Of a stretch of 64,000 nucleotides of DNA, positions 7,483 through 17,500 are shown piece after piece. The notes below the pieces were generated by a model, which searched no databases, had not been told where the DNA came from, and was given only the letters and a program-made list of their open reading frames with translations. Made by a program: the position numbers and the translations under genes. The first letter of the stretch is position 1. Every line of letters begins with the position of its first letter. Origin of the DNA: Halosolutus halophilus (GTDB lineage: Archaea > Halobacteriota > Halobacteria > Halobacteriales > Natrialbaceae); contig NZ_CP094974.1 of NCBI RefSeq assembly GCF_022869805.1, positions 3,534,001 to 3,598,000 on the forward strand, read 5' to 3'.

Positions 7483-8223
7483 ATGACAGACGACAACGAT
7501 TTGTCCGAAACAGGCTCCGGATCGAACGAGCGAATAATGAGTAATGAGTCGTCACGACGCCGCGTTCTCGCCGCCTCTGCAGTGCTCAGCGCTGGTGCGC
7601 TGGGCGGGGTGTCAGCCGTCGCCGCAGACGACCACGTGGACAGTGACAAACGGAAAGGCGACGAGAAACCGGTCGACGAGCCACCCGAGGCCGTCCCGGA
7701 CGAGTTCGCGAACGACATCGAGATCCTCAACTTCGCTCGTCTTCTCGAGTTCCTCGAAGCGACGTTCTACACGAGGGGAATCCGAAACATTAGCGAGCAA
7801 GAGTTCAGAGCGGCCGTCGAGGAGTACGGTGTGATTCAGGATCGGGTCGTCAACCGATTTCGCGTGATTCGCGATCACGAAATCACGCACGCGCAGGCGC
7901 TCGGCGAGACGGTCGAACTGCTCGGCGGAGAGCCGATCGCAGCGCCGGAGTTCGACTTCGGGACGGCCGTTCAAGATCCCGACGAGTTCATCGCGACCGG
8001 TGCCCAGCTCGAGGACGTCGGCGTGTCGGCGTACGCCGGTGCAGCACCATCGATCGAGTCGGCGGAACTGATCCCTCCGGCGCTCAGTATCCACAGCGTC
8101 GAAGCTCGCCACGCCTCGTTCCTCCGGGAACTCAACGACGAGATCGGGTTCCCGACGCCGTTCGATCAGCCCCGATCCCGATCGGAGGTCGAGGAACTGG
8201 CGAGCCAGTTCATCGTCGGTTAG
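7483..8223 (+). CDS. Ferritin-like domain Tat-exported protein
   Basis: A 246-residue protein with a twin-arginine signal (SRRRVLAASAVLSAG, residues about 24-40) followed by a four-helix ferritin-like domain (Ferritin_2 type). Helix-borne metal-ligand candidates are visible: E in LLEFLEATFY near residue 90, the E-x-x-H of DHEITHAQ near 128, and VEARHASFLREL near 205, a typical paired E..H arrangement. Such proteins occur on the outer face of archaeal membranes and may bind iron or manganese and counter oxidative stress; the exact reaction is unknown. Translation might start at the ATG at 7537, which would put the Arg motif near the N-terminus. It stands alone. Confidence 0.85.
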   Translation: MTDDNDLSETGSGSNERIMSNESSRRRVLAASAVLSAGALGGVSAVAADDHVDSDKRKGDEKPVDEPPEAVPDEFANDIEILNFARLLEFLEATFYTRGIRNISEQEFRAAVEEYGVIQDRVVNRFRVIRDHEITHAQALGETVELLGGEPIAAPEFDFGTAVQDPDEFIATGAQLEDVGVSAYAGAAPSIESAELIPPALSIHSVEARHASFLRELNDEIGFPTPFDQPRSRSEVEELASQFIVG

Positions 8224-8410
8224 GCCGTTCGTGGCGGGGGCGAGCGCCGATTCTCGACGTCAGCGTCGGTATCGTATCATCTCGTATCCCGCCCGTGCGT
8301 GCGAACTTCGGAGTTCGTTCTCACGATGGGTACCGATCGTTGATTTTCCGTCGTCCGGTCGCTCCCTGACGGGGAGTACAGCCAAGGCCCCGGCCCGCCA
8401 ACATCCGGGT

Positions 8411-8752
8411 ATGCCAGCAGATTCCAATCGCGCCGAGGAACCCGACCCGATCGAGGAGGATCCGACGGACACGCTCGATCTCGAGCATCCGGACGACGTC
8501 CAGATCGGCGTCACTCGCGGCGAGGCCGACATCGAGATCGGACCGCCGCGGGACTATCCCGATCGAGCGGACATCTCGGTCCGGCCGGAGGACGAGCGGG
8601 TAGTCCTGAGCGTCGACGCGATGGCAGGCGACCACGGGACGGGCCACGTCGACGCGACGCTGACGCCCGCGGAGGCGCGCCAGCTGTCCGAGCGGCTGGC
8701 CGCGACCGCACGCTGGATGACTGAAGACGACCCGACCGACGTGGACGAGTGA
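8411..8752 (+). CDS. Acidic hypothetical protein
   Basis: A 113-residue strongly acidic protein. I chose the ATG at 8411 because upstream codons of the open frame are non-coding in character. The body (residues 35-100) alternates charged and beta-type segments and ends in an amphipathic helix (PAEARQLSERLAATARWM). No known motif. It resembles small conserved haloarchaeal proteins of unknown function. No obvious partner; the gene to its right is convergent. Confidence 0.6.
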   Translation: MPADSNRAEEPDPIEEDPTDTLDLEHPDDVQIGVTRGEADIEIGPPRDYPDRADISVRPEDERVVLSVDAMAGDHGTGHVDATLTPAEARQLSERLAATARWMTEDDPTDVDE

Positions 8753-8881
8753 CCGAATCCAAGGACCGATCCGCGGTGACCAAACTGGGTGAACCGACGG
8801 GCAGGGCCGTTCGCAGGTGCGGCCGCTCGAGGGTCGATCCCCGTGATCGTGCCGACTCCGGGCCAGCGGCGGTCGTGACGA

Positions 8882-9292
8882 CTACAGGTCTTCGGGGGTC
8901 GGTGCGGACACGCGCGAGAGATACGCTGCCAGGTCCGAGGTCGTGACCATCCCGATGACGCCCTCGTCGTCGTCGACGACCGGGAGGTGGTGGAACTTGT
9001 GTTCGACCATCGCGTCCGCCGCGTCGACGATACTGTCCTGTGCGGAGGCCGTGACGACGTCCGTGGTCATGTACCGCGAGACCGACGTCTCGGCTTTCGG
9101 GTGGCTCTCCGCGACGATGTTGACGAAGTCGGTCGTCGTCAGGATTCCTTCGAGCTGGTTGTCGTCGTCGACGACGACGACCGAGCCGATGTCGTTTTCG
9201 AGCATTACCTGTCCCGCGTCCTCGACGAGCGTGTCCGGCGTCACGGTGTGGAGTGACGTGGACATAACTCGTGCGACGAAAATATCGTCCAT
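8882..9292 (-). CDS. Two-CBS-domain protein
   Basis: A 136-residue protein consisting almost entirely of a tandem pair of CBS domains (residues about 5-62 and 70-128), which together form a Bateman module that binds adenosyl nucleotides. Each repeat shows the typical VMSTSLHTVTPD / VMLENDIGSVVVVDDD pattern. I start at the ATG at 9292 rather than an upstream one because a TATA element lies 22-29 bp before it, giving a leaderless message. Stand-alone CBS proteins usually sense energy charge and regulate a partner enzyme; none is evident next door. Confidence 0.88.
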   Translation of the reverse strand: MDDIFVARVMSTSLHTVTPDTLVEDAGQVMLENDIGSVVVVDDDNQLEGILTTTDFVNIVAESHPKAETSVSRYMTTDVVTASAQDSIVDAADAMVEHKFHHLPVVDDDEGVIGMVTTSDLAAYLSRVSAPTPEDL

Positions 9293-9313
9293 AGACAATG
9301 ATGGCCCTTGGAT

Positions 9314-9321
9314 AGTATAAG
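9314..9321 (-). promoter_or_regulatory. TATA box of the CBS gene
   Basis: CTTATACT on the minus strand, centred about 26 bp upstream of the ATG at 9292. It decides the start codon: an upstream in-frame ATG at 9331 would precede the promoter. Confidence 0.6.
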
Positions 9322-9510
9322 GATTGGCCAATCGGTGCGATTCGTCGGGACCGCGGACGCGGGCTCGAGGTCACGGCCGGCGGTGACGATCCGGCTTCCG
9401 CGACGTTCGCGCCAGGCGACACCCTCGTCGTCAGTCCCACTCCGTCGAACGCGACCGGGCACTCGCTCACGGACTCCCTAACAAAGCCCCTGCAGGCACG
9501 ACCGCAACGT

Positions 9511-10011
9511 ATGCCGGACGACCCGGTCGACGATCGCGAGAGGGCGTCTTCGCCGACGTTCGACGGCGGATCCGACGCCGGTGACCCCAGCTCAAGCGCC
9601 GTCCCGTCGCCCACGGATACGAGCGGGTACGGTCTCACGTTGACGCTCGTCGGTGCCGTGTTGCTCGCCCTGGCGTACTACGGGGTGGTCGCGATCCAGG
9701 GGCCGCGACAACTCGGGCAGGCGATTCCCGAACCGTTCTACGGACTGGCCGTCGCCCTCCTGTTCGTCCTCGAGTTGCTCCAGCGGGGGACCCTCGACGT
9801 GATCACGCTCGCGCGCGCGATCGCGCTCGCCGTCGTCTACGGCGGCTTATTCGTCTTCGCCGTCGAAGGCGGGGCGTATCTCTGGGAACGACCCGAGGTC
9901 GCACTCGAGGGCTACGTCGGCGTCACGGTGTTCGCCGCCGCGCTCGTGGTCGCGGCCCTGCTGTACGTGGGGTACCTGACCGTCGTCGGGATCGATCGCG
10001 GGACGTCGTGA
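9511..10011 (+). CDS. Four-helix membrane protein, unknown
   Basis: A 166-residue protein with a disordered polar N-terminus of about 38 residues, then four predicted transmembrane segments (approximately residues 40-60, 75-92, 100-122 and 135-158). No transporter or enzyme motif is visible. The polar tail would lie in the cytoplasm if the helices insert in the usual orientation. Possibly co-transcribed with the Nudix gene 100 bp downstream. Function unknown. Confidence 0.72.
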   Translation: MPDDPVDDRERASSPTFDGGSDAGDPSSSAVPSPTDTSGYGLTLTLVGAVLLALAYYGVVAIQGPRQLGQAIPEPFYGLAVALLFVLELLQRGTLDVITLARAIALAVVYGGLFVFAVEGGAYLWERPEVALEGYVGVTVFAAALVVAALLYVGYLTVVGIDRGTS

Positions 10012-10111
10012 CGGACGATGAGACCATCGCGACACGTCGTGAGAAGGGGTGTCCGGGATCGCACCGGATCGTGATGGTGGGCTTTATTCGCGATCGGACG
10101 AACATCCCGGT

Positions 10112-10642
10112 ATGATCGAGGCGACGCTGTGTTTTCCGCTCCGGAACCGCGCTCCCGGGGACGGATCGGGCGGGGACGAACGCGACGCGACCGACGAAGT
10201 GCTCCTGATCGAGAAGCGTCGCGGTCTCGGCGAGGGGTGGTACAACGGCCCCGGCGGCAAACTCGAGGGCGGCGAGACGCCCCGGGAGTGTGCCGTTCGC
10301 GAGACCCGCGAGGAGGTCGGACTCGCGGTTCGCGAGGTGACGAAAGCCGGCGAACTCACGTTTACGCTCGACGGCGACCCGCACACGTTCTGTCACGTCT
10401 ACCGGACCCGATCGTTCGACGGCGAGCCGACCCCCTCCGACGAGGCCCGCCCGGAGTGGGTTCCGGTCGGCGAGGTGCCCTACGATCGGATGTGGGAGGA
10501 CGATCGACTCTGGCTCCCGGCCGTCCTCGAGGGGGACACCGTCGCCGGCGAGTTCCGGTTCGAGGGCGGCAAGCCGCTGGACGAAGCCGCCTTCGTCGAT
10601 CACGACCTCGAGCGGGGCGTCTCGTTCGACGACCGGCCGTGA
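10112..10642 (+). CDS. Nudix hydrolase, MutT/8-oxo-dGTP diphosphatase type
   Basis: A 176-residue Nudix protein. The Nudix box is complete at residues about 49-71: GGKLEGGETPRECAVRETRE followed by EVGL, with the Mg-binding REXXEE glutamates. Flanking features (WYNGPGGK before the box, and a later WVPVGEVPYDRMWEDD segment) match the MTH1-like group that cleans oxidised purine nucleotides. The ATG at 10112 is chosen because the protein then begins directly with the first beta strand; an earlier start would add a low-quality tail. The cofactor and fold are certain, the precise nucleotide is inferred. Confidence 0.88.
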   Translation: MIEATLCFPLRNRAPGDGSGGDERDATDEVLLIEKRRGLGEGWYNGPGGKLEGGETPRECAVRETREEVGLAVREVTKAGELTFTLDGDPHTFCHVYRTRSFDGEPTPSDEARPEWVPVGEVPYDRMWEDDRLWLPAVLEGDTVAGEFRFEGGKPLDEAAFVDHDLERGVSFDDRP

Positions 10643-10743
10643 TTGATCGCTGCTCGAGACTGTCAACGCCCTGTACCGACGCTCTCGGCCAGCGAAGGGC
10701 GCGATAACGTTCTTCACCGGGGCCGTGGTAGCCCCGAGTTCGT

Positions 10744-11451
10744 ATGCGCGAGACGTCTCGACGCCGATCGGTCCTCGTGGCGGCCGCTGGCGCGGTGACG
10801 ACCGCGCTCGCGGGCTGTCTGGGCGACGACGAGGATGACGGTGAGTGCGACGGCGAGTGCGAGAACGAGATCAGGGACGTCGGTGGAAATCGATCCCAAA
10901 CCGACGACCGCTCGGTGACGGGCGTTACGATCGACGAGGATACGGACGAGAGCGTCTCGGCCGACGGTCCCGTCGAGGTCCGTGCTGGCGTCGCGGTCGG
11001 CGGTGACGTCAGCGGCGTGTCGGTGACGATCGGCGAGGACGCCGCCGTGGACGGGAGCGTCTCCGGCACGGCGGTGACGATCCGCCCCGGTGCGATCGTC
11101 GAGGGCGACGTGACCGCCGAGTCGATCGACGTCAGTGACGACGCCGAGGTCGGCGGGGAAATCGACGAGGATGGCGCGGCTGCTGACGAAGACGAGAGAG
11201 CCGACGGAGACGAGGACGGAGACGGGGATCGGGAAAGCGACGAAGAGAACGAAGACGAGGAAGAGCACGAAGACGAGGAAGAGAACGAAGACGAGGAAGA
11301 GAACGAAGACGAGGACGAGAACGAGGATGAGGAAGACGAGGACGGGACAGACGACGAGGACGAAGATGAAGGGGATGGAGAGGAGGAGCGCGAGGGTGAA
11401 GACGAAGATGAGCGCGAGGGCGAGGATGAGAACGGCGGAGACGACGAGTAA
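10744..11451 (+). CDS. Tat lipoprotein with bactofilin-like repeats and acidic tail
   Basis: A 235-residue exported lipoprotein. Residues 1-25 form a twin-arginine signal ending in a lipobox (ALAGC), so the mature protein is anchored by a lipidated Cys. Residues about 58-140 are a short right-handed beta-helix of the polymer-forming (bactofilin-like) type, with rungs such as GVAVGGDVSGVSVTIGEDA and GAIVEGDVTAESI. The last 90 residues are almost pure Asp/Glu/Asn built from an 18-bp tandem repeat. The acidic tail would bind cations or keep the surface hydrated in high salt. No close relative is named; a structural role at the cell surface is inferred. Confidence 0.75.
   Translation: MRETSRRRSVLVAAAGAVTTALAGCLGDDEDDGECDGECENEIRDVGGNRSQTDDRSVTGVTIDEDTDESVSADGPVEVRAGVAVGGDVSGVSVTIGEDAAVDGSVSGTAVTIRPGAIVEGDVTAESIDVSDDAEVGGEIDEDGAAADEDERADGDEDGDGDRESDEENEDEEEHEDEEENEDEEENEDEDENEDEEDEDGTDDEDEDEGDGEEEREGEDEDEREGEDENGGDDE
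11251..11322. repeat. 18-bp tandem repeat encoding acidic tail
   Basis: Four consecutive 18-bp units (11251, 11269, 11287, 11305) of the form GAAGACGAGGAAGAGAAC with one or two changes, encoding EDEEEN/H. Degenerate copies flank it. Such an array is prone to slip, so the tail length may vary between strains. Confidence 0.85.
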
Positions 11452-11514
11452 CGGCGGTCTCCGGTCGCCCGATCGGATTGCAGATCCGGGTCGCGCGATC
11501 GGGTGCGGCAGTCG

Positions 11515-12486
11515 TCAGGGCTTCAGGACGACTTTGCCGGAACTCTTGCGGTCTTCGATGTACTGGTGGGCGTCGGCCGCGTCTTCGAGCGCGAACGAGT
11601 CGCCGAGGACGACCTCGAGGTCGCCGTTCGTGAGCCCCTGCGTGAGGTCGGGGACGGCCTTCATGATCTTGCTCGGGTCGTGGTAGGCGGCCTGGCCGAG
11701 GTGGAATCCTTTGACGGTCTTGTTCTCGAAGAGGAGCCGCTGGTTCTCGGCGCTCGCGGGGACCCCGCTCGCGACCCCGAAGGTGACCATCCGGCCGAAG
11801 TGGGCCATCGCGTCGAGGCTGCGATCGAAGACGTCGTCGCCGACGCTCTCCAGGACGAGGTCGACGCCCTCGCCGTCCGTCTCCTCGTCGACGACTTCGC
11901 GGAAGTCCGTCTCGGTGTAGTTGATCGGGTGATCACAGCCCAGTTCCGCCGCGAGGTCGAGTTTTTCCTGCGTGCTCGCGGTGCCGAACACCTCTGCACC
12001 GTGGTTCGTGGCCAACTGGACGGCGGCCGTCCCGACGCCACCGGCGGCGGCCTGGATCAGGACCGTCTCGTCCTCCTCGAGGCCGCCCCACTCGAACAGA
12101 CAGGAGTGAGCGGTGAGGAACTGGACCGGGAAGCCCGCGGCCTCCTCGAAACTCATCCCCTCCGGAATGGGAAAGAGCATCTGGGCGTCGGCGGTGGTGT
12201 ACTCCGCGTAGCCGCCGGTGTTCACCATCGCGACGACGCGATCGCCCTCGTCGAGTCCGACGCCCTCGCCGGTCGCGTCGATCGTCCCGGCGGCTTCCAT
12301 GCCGGGGACGTAGGGAGCGTCCGGCCCACCCGGGTAGAGCCCTCGGCGCTGCATGATGTCGGCGAAGTTGATCCCCGCGGCTTCGACGTCGATCCGGACC
12401 TCGCCCGCTTCCGGCACCGGAACCTCTCGGTCCACGACCGCGAGCTGTTCGCTGTCTCCGTACTCTGTTACCTCGATCGCTTTCAT
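11515..12486 (-). CDS. NADPH:quinone oxidoreductase, zinc-free MDR family
   Basis: A 323-residue medium-chain dehydrogenase/reductase. The N-terminal GroES-like domain lacks the catalytic zinc Cys/His ligands, and the nucleotide-binding domain carries AAAGGVGTAAVQLA near residue 150, the signature of the quinone oxidoreductase (QOR/zeta-crystallin) branch. It reduces quinones or enones with NADPH in the cytoplasm. I take the ATG at 12486; the open frame extends far upstream but that part is the shadow of proS. The 5' end faces proS, whose start is 178 bp away on the other strand. Confidence 0.88.
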   Translation of the reverse strand: MKAIEVTEYGDSEQLAVVDREVPVPEAGEVRIDVEAAGINFADIMQRRGLYPGGPDAPYVPGMEAAGTIDATGEGVGLDEGDRVVAMVNTGGYAEYTTADAQMLFPIPEGMSFEEAAGFPVQFLTAHSCLFEWGGLEEDETVLIQAAAGGVGTAAVQLATNHGAEVFGTASTQEKLDLAAELGCDHPINYTETDFREVVDEETDGEGVDLVLESVGDDVFDRSLDAMAHFGRMVTFGVASGVPASAENQRLLFENKTVKGFHLGQAAYHDPSKIMKAVPDLTQGLTNGDLEVVLGDSFALEDAADAHQYIEDRKSSGKVVLKP

Positions 12487-12663
12487 GGACTTACATTCGT
12501 AACCGACGTCCATAAACATTCGACAACTGGAAAGAACTCGTGAGCCGTTGCGGCGGTTGGCTCGGCCGTCGGATCGGGTCGATCGTACGATCGGGCCGAG
12601 AGAACGAGCGATCACCGTTCGGCCTTCGCATGGTTTAAGACCGCGCTGACTGTCGTTCGAGGC

Positions 12664-14148
12664 ATGAGCGACGAGAGTCAGGAACTCGGGATCACCGAGT
12701 CGAAATCGCACAAACCCGGCGAGTGGTACGCCGAGGTCGTCCAGAAGGCAGGGCTTGCGGACTACGCGCCGATGGGCGGGTTCATCGTCACGAAGCCCCG
12801 CGGCTACGCGCTGTGGGAGTCGATCCAGGACGCGCTGGACGGGTGGTTCAAGGAGACCGGCGTCCAGAACACCTACTTCCCGCTGTTCATCCCGGAGAGC
12901 TACCTCGAGCGCGAGAAGGACATCGTCGAGGGGTTCGACCCCGAGGTGGCGTGGGTCACCCAGGGCGGCCACGAGGAACTGGAGGAGCGTCTCGCCGTTC
13001 GACCGACGAGCGAGTCGATCATCGCGCCCTTCATGGCCGAGTGGGTCCGGAGCCACCGCGACCTGCCGCTGCGACTGAACCAGTGGTGTTCGGTCGTCCG
13101 GTGGGAGGCCACCGAGACCAAGCCGTTCTTCCGGACGAAGGAGTTCCTCTGGCAGGAGGGCCACACCGCCCACGCGACCGACGCGGGGGCCTGGGAAGAA
13201 GTCTGGACGCGCCTGGGCCAGTACGAACGCGTCTACGAGGACGTGCTGGCGATTCCGGTGCTTCGCGGGAAGAAGCCCGAACACGACAAGTTCCCCGGCG
13301 CGGACACGACCACGACGGTCGAGGCGCTGATGCCCGACGGCAAGTCCGTCCAGGGTGGCACCAGTCACCACCTGGGCCAGTCCTTCGCCGAGGCGTTCGA
13401 CATCACGTTCGTCGACGAAGACGAGGAGGAGCAGACCGCCTACACGACGTCGTGGGGGCTCTCCTGGCGTGCACTCGGCGCGCTCATCATGACGCACTCG
13501 GACGACCAGGGACTCGTTCTCCCGCCGACGATCGCACCCACCCAGGTCGCGATCGTTCCCATCTGGCAGGCCGACACCAAGGAGAAAGTCCTCGAGTACT
13601 CGGAAGCGATCGCCGCCGAACTCGAGGATGCGGGCCTGCGCGTCGAACTCGACGATCGCGACGAGCGCAATCCCGGCTTCAAATTCAACGAACACGAACT
13701 CAATGGCGTCCCCCTCCGACTGGAGATCGGTCCCAACGAGGTCGACGACGAGGAGGTCACGCTCGTCCACCGGCCGGACACCGAGAACGTCGTCGCCGAT
13801 CGCGAGGGACTCGTCGAGACCGTCGAGGAGAACCTCGACGCCATCTACGACAAGTTGTACGACGCGGCCGCGGAGAACCTGGAAGCGAACGTCCGCGAGG
13901 CACACAGCCCCGAGGAGATCCTCGGCACGATCGGCAAGCACGGTGGCTACGTGAAGACGCCGTGGTGTGGCGACCAGGCCTGCGAGGAGGCGATCAAGGA
14001 GAAGATCGCCGCCGAAATCGTGATGCAGCCGCTGGCCGAGGAGGGCGGCTCGAGCGCGGGCGAACCAGTCCGTCCGGACGACGACGCGGCGTGTGGTGTC
14101 TGCGGCGACGCCGCCGACGAGATCGCGTACTTCGCGAAATCGTACTGA
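12664..14148 (+). CDS. proS: Prolyl-tRNA synthetase
   Basis: A 494-residue class II aminoacyl-tRNA synthetase that charges tRNA-Pro. Class II motifs are clear: motif 2 (RWEATETKPFFRTKEFLWQEGHTAHA, residues about 140-165, quoted only in part elsewhere) and motif 3 near residue 275 (GLSWRALGALIM). An anticodon-binding domain occupies about 285-390, and the archaeal/eukaryotic-type C-terminal domain follows with zinc-site Cys residues (WCGDQACEE and ACGVCGD) and the terminal Tyr typical of this ProS group. It lacks the bacterial editing insertion. Length is normal. Monocistronic. Confidence 0.97.
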   Translation: MSDESQELGITESKSHKPGEWYAEVVQKAGLADYAPMGGFIVTKPRGYALWESIQDALDGWFKETGVQNTYFPLFIPESYLEREKDIVEGFDPEVAWVTQGGHEELEERLAVRPTSESIIAPFMAEWVRSHRDLPLRLNQWCSVVRWEATETKPFFRTKEFLWQEGHTAHATDAGAWEEVWTRLGQYERVYEDVLAIPVLRGKKPEHDKFPGADTTTTVEALMPDGKSVQGGTSHHLGQSFAEAFDITFVDEDEEEQTAYTTSWGLSWRALGALIMTHSDDQGLVLPPTIAPTQVAIVPIWQADTKEKVLEYSEAIAAELEDAGLRVELDDRDERNPGFKFNEHELNGVPLRLEIGPNEVDDEEVTLVHRPDTENVVADREGLVETVEENLDAIYDKLYDAAAENLEANVREAHSPEEILGTIGKHGGYVKTPWCGDQACEEAIKEKIAAEIVMQPLAEEGGSSAGEPVRPDDDAACGVCGDAADEIAYFAKSY

Positions 14149-14494
14149 TTCTACTCGCCGGAATCGCGTGGTCCGACCCGCGATCGTTTCTCTCGACCTG
14201 TCGAGTCCCCGGTCCGCCGACGGACAGTACGAGCGATGAAAACAGTGGGCGAAAACACGCCTCTCGGGGGCGTTCGAGACGGTTTCCCGGCCGCTCTCGC
14301 GTCGTGTCGAACGTGGGAACCTAATCGTTTACCCAAATAGGGCTTCCCGTTACAGAACGAACCACGGGTGTGGTGTTCACTCTGGTGGGTGAGCACTACA
14401 TGCCTCTGACACTTCTGTTCCGGCCACGCGGTACTTCCGTCGACGCGCTCGTTCGATCGCTGCATCGACATCCACACCCCTATACCTTATATCC

Positions 14495-14511
14495 GATTAT
14501 ATGTGATTATA
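14495..14511 (+). promoter_or_regulatory. Helically phased direct repeat upstream of gltB
   Basis: GATTATA occurs at 14495-14501 and 14505-14511, one helical turn apart, within an A/T-rich tract about 30 bp before the TATA box. The position suits an activator or TFB-assisting site. No cognate factor is known from the sequence. Confidence 0.35.
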
Positions 14512-14538
14512 ATACCCTTAGCCATTATGGGGTAGCCT

Positions 14539-14546
14539 CTTATGTA
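14539..14546 (+). promoter_or_regulatory. TATA box of gltB
   Basis: CTTATGTA centred about 25 bp upstream of the ATG at 14567, implying a leaderless or nearly leaderless mRNA and favouring that ATG over the GTG at 14558. Confidence 0.5.
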
Positions 14547-14566
14547 CGGTCGCGCCAGTGGGGAGT

Positions 14567-17500
14567 ATGCCACAGCCACACTCATCCACCGAGCGTTCGC
14601 AGGGTCTCGCCGACCCGGCGGACGAACGGTCGAACTGCGGGGTCGGCGTCGTGATGGACCTCGACGGTGAGGGAGGCCACGACGTCGTCTCCGACGGCCT
14701 CGAACTCCTCGTCAATCTCGAACACCGCGGGACCACTGGCGCGGAGAAAAACACCGGCGACGGGGCTGGCATCCTGCTCCAGCTTCCGGACGCCTTCTTT
14801 TCGAGCGTCCTCGAGGCATCTCTCCCGGACCCCTACGCCGCCGGCTCGATCTTCTTCCCGCAGGACGACGAGGCTCGCGAGGAACTGGTCGCGATCGCCG
14901 AGGACGTCTTCGATCGGTACGACCTCTCGGTCGTCGAGTGGCGGGACGTCCCGACGAACAACGCGGACCTCGGCGAGACGGCCGTCGCCGCCGAACCCGA
15001 CGTCTGGCAGGTGTTCGTCACGCCCGAGGACGACGTCGACGGCGACGACCTCGATCGACGGCTCTACGTCGCGCGACGCGCGCTCGAAAACGAAATTGAA
15101 ACGCGTGACGTCGAGGGCGCGGATCGCTTCTACGTCTGCTCGCTCGATTCGAAGACGATCGTCTACAAGGGCCTGCTCAAGGGCGAGCAGGTGCCCGCCT
15201 ACTACCCCGATCTGACCGACGAGCGGACGGCGTCGACGTTCGCGATGGTCCACGAGCGGTTCTCGACGAACACGCTCGGTGCCTGGCACCTCGCCCACCC
15301 GTACCGAAACATCATCCACAACGGCGAGTTCAACACCATCCAGGGCAACATCAACTGGATGCGCGCCCGCGAGACGGACATCGAGAGCGACGTCCTCGAA
15401 GACCTCGAAGCGGTCAAGCCGATCATCGACGACCCCGACCAGTCCGACACCGCGAGCGTCGACAACGCGCTCGAACTCCTCATGCAGGACGGGCGCGACC
15501 TCGCACACGCCCTGCGGATGCTCATTCCCGAGGCCTGGCGCGGCGACGACGCCATGGATTCGGCCCGCAAGGACTGGTACGACTTCCACGCCTCGCTCGT
15601 CGAGCCGTGGGACGGTCCCGCACTCGTGGCGGCGACCGACGGCGAACGCGTCGGCGCGGTGCTCGATCGCAACGGCCTCCGTCCGTGCCGGTACGACGTC
15701 ACGAGCGATAACCGCCTGATCATGGCCAGCGAGGCCGGCGCGCTCGACGCCGACCCCGCCGAAATCGAGGAACGCGGCCGCCTCAAGCCCGGGCAACTGT
15801 TCCTCGCAGATCCGAACGAGGGACGGGTCATTCCCGACGAGGAGGTCTTCGACGATCTCACCGACGATCGCTACGGCGAGTGGGTCGAACAGGAGCAGGT
15901 CCATCTCGACGACATTCGAACCACGGCCGACAACACCCCGCGGGAGAGGGTCGACGGGCTGCGCGACTACCAGGCCGCGTTCGGCTATACGCGGGACGAA
16001 CTCGACAACATGATCGAGCCGATGATCCAGAAGGGGAAAGACCCCGTCGGCTCGATGGGCGACGACACGCCGTTGTCGGTACTCACGGAGTTCAACCGCC
16101 CGCTCTTTTCCTACTTCAAGCAGCTGTTCGCGCAGGTCACCAACCCGCCGCTCGACTACATCCGCGAGGAACTTGTCACCTCGGTGGAGAGCCGGCTGGG
16201 CTTCCAGCGCAACCTGCTTTCCGAATCACCCGAACACGCCCGCCAACTCGTGCTCGACTCCCCCATCCTCACCGACGCGGAACTCGAGTCGATCCGAGAC
16301 TGCTCGGCCAACGGGATCACCGCCGCGACGGTCGACATCACCTACGAACCCGAGAGCGACGCGCCCGGGACCGACTTGGAGGCGGCGATCGAACGCGTTC
16401 GCGAGGAGAGCGTCGACGCCATCGAGGCGGGCCACGACGTGCTCGTCCTCTCCGATCGGAACGTCGGCGCCGAGCGCGCGGCGATCCCGAGCCTGCTCGC
16501 GACGGGGGGCGTCCACCACCACCTCGTCCGCAACGGGCTGCGCAACCACGTCGGGCTCGTCGTCGAGTCCGCCGATCCGCGGACCGTCCACCACTTCGCG
16601 ACGCTCGTCGGCTACGGTGCCGGTGCGATCAACCCGTACCTCGCCTACCAGACGATCGAAGACATCACCGCCGGCGAGGACGGCGCGGACACCCAGGTCG
16701 CGATCGACGCCTACGTCGGTGCGGTCGAGGACGGCCTGCTGAAGATCATGGCCAAGATGGGGATCTCGACGGTCGAGAGCTATCAGGGGGCCCAGATCTT
16801 CGAGGCCGTCGGTCTCGACTCGGATCTCGTCGCGGACTACTTCACCGGCACCGAGAACCGCACCGAGGGGATCGGACTCGCCGAGATCGAGGAGGACGTC
16901 CGCGAACGCCACGAGACCGCCTTCGGCGGGGACGACAACTCGAATCTCGCCCGTTCCGGCGAGTTCGAGCACCGGTCGACCGGTATCCACCACCAGTGGA
17001 ACCCCGACACCGTCGGTACGCTCCAGCAGGCCGTGCGATCGAACGACTACGAGCGCTACGGTGACTTCGCCGAACAGATCAACGACCAGCAGCAAACCCT
17101 CCAGACCCTGCGCGGACTGCTCGAGTTCGACAGCGACCGGGACCCGGTCCCGATCGAGGAGGTGGAACCGATCAAAGACATCGTCCAGCGGTTCTCGACC
17201 GCGGCGATGTCGCTCGGCAGCCTGTCGCCGGAAGCCCACGAGAACAACTCGATCGCGATGAACCGCATCGGCGGCAAGTCCAACTCGGGCGAGGGCGGCG
17301 AACCGCCGGAACGGTTCGACACCGAACGCGAGTGCAACGTGAAGCAAGTCGCGTCGGGCCGCTTCGGCGTCACGAGCACCTACCTCTCGTCGGCCGACGA
17401 ACTCCAGATCAAGATGGCCCAGGGCTCCAAGCCCGGCGAGGGCGGTCACCTCCCCGGCGAGAAGGTCAACGAGATGATCGCCCACGTCCGCAAGTCCACG

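Larger units (their letters stand above)
14149..14566. other. Upstream region of glutamate synthase
   Basis: About 420 bp without a gene. The last 90 bp are markedly A/T-rich and contain two GATTATA copies exactly 10 bp apart (14495 and 14505), then a TATA box at 14539-14546. Further upstream, 14374-14397 can form a hairpin with 8-bp arms (GTGTTCAC/GTGAGCAC, one G-U pair). Nothing else was recognised. Confidence 0.55.

Noticed and set aside
11515-13941. An 808-residue minus-strand frame extending the quinone oxidoreductase
   Set aside because: The part upstream of 12486 is the antisense of proS. The enzyme's own N-terminal strand begins at the ATG at 12486.
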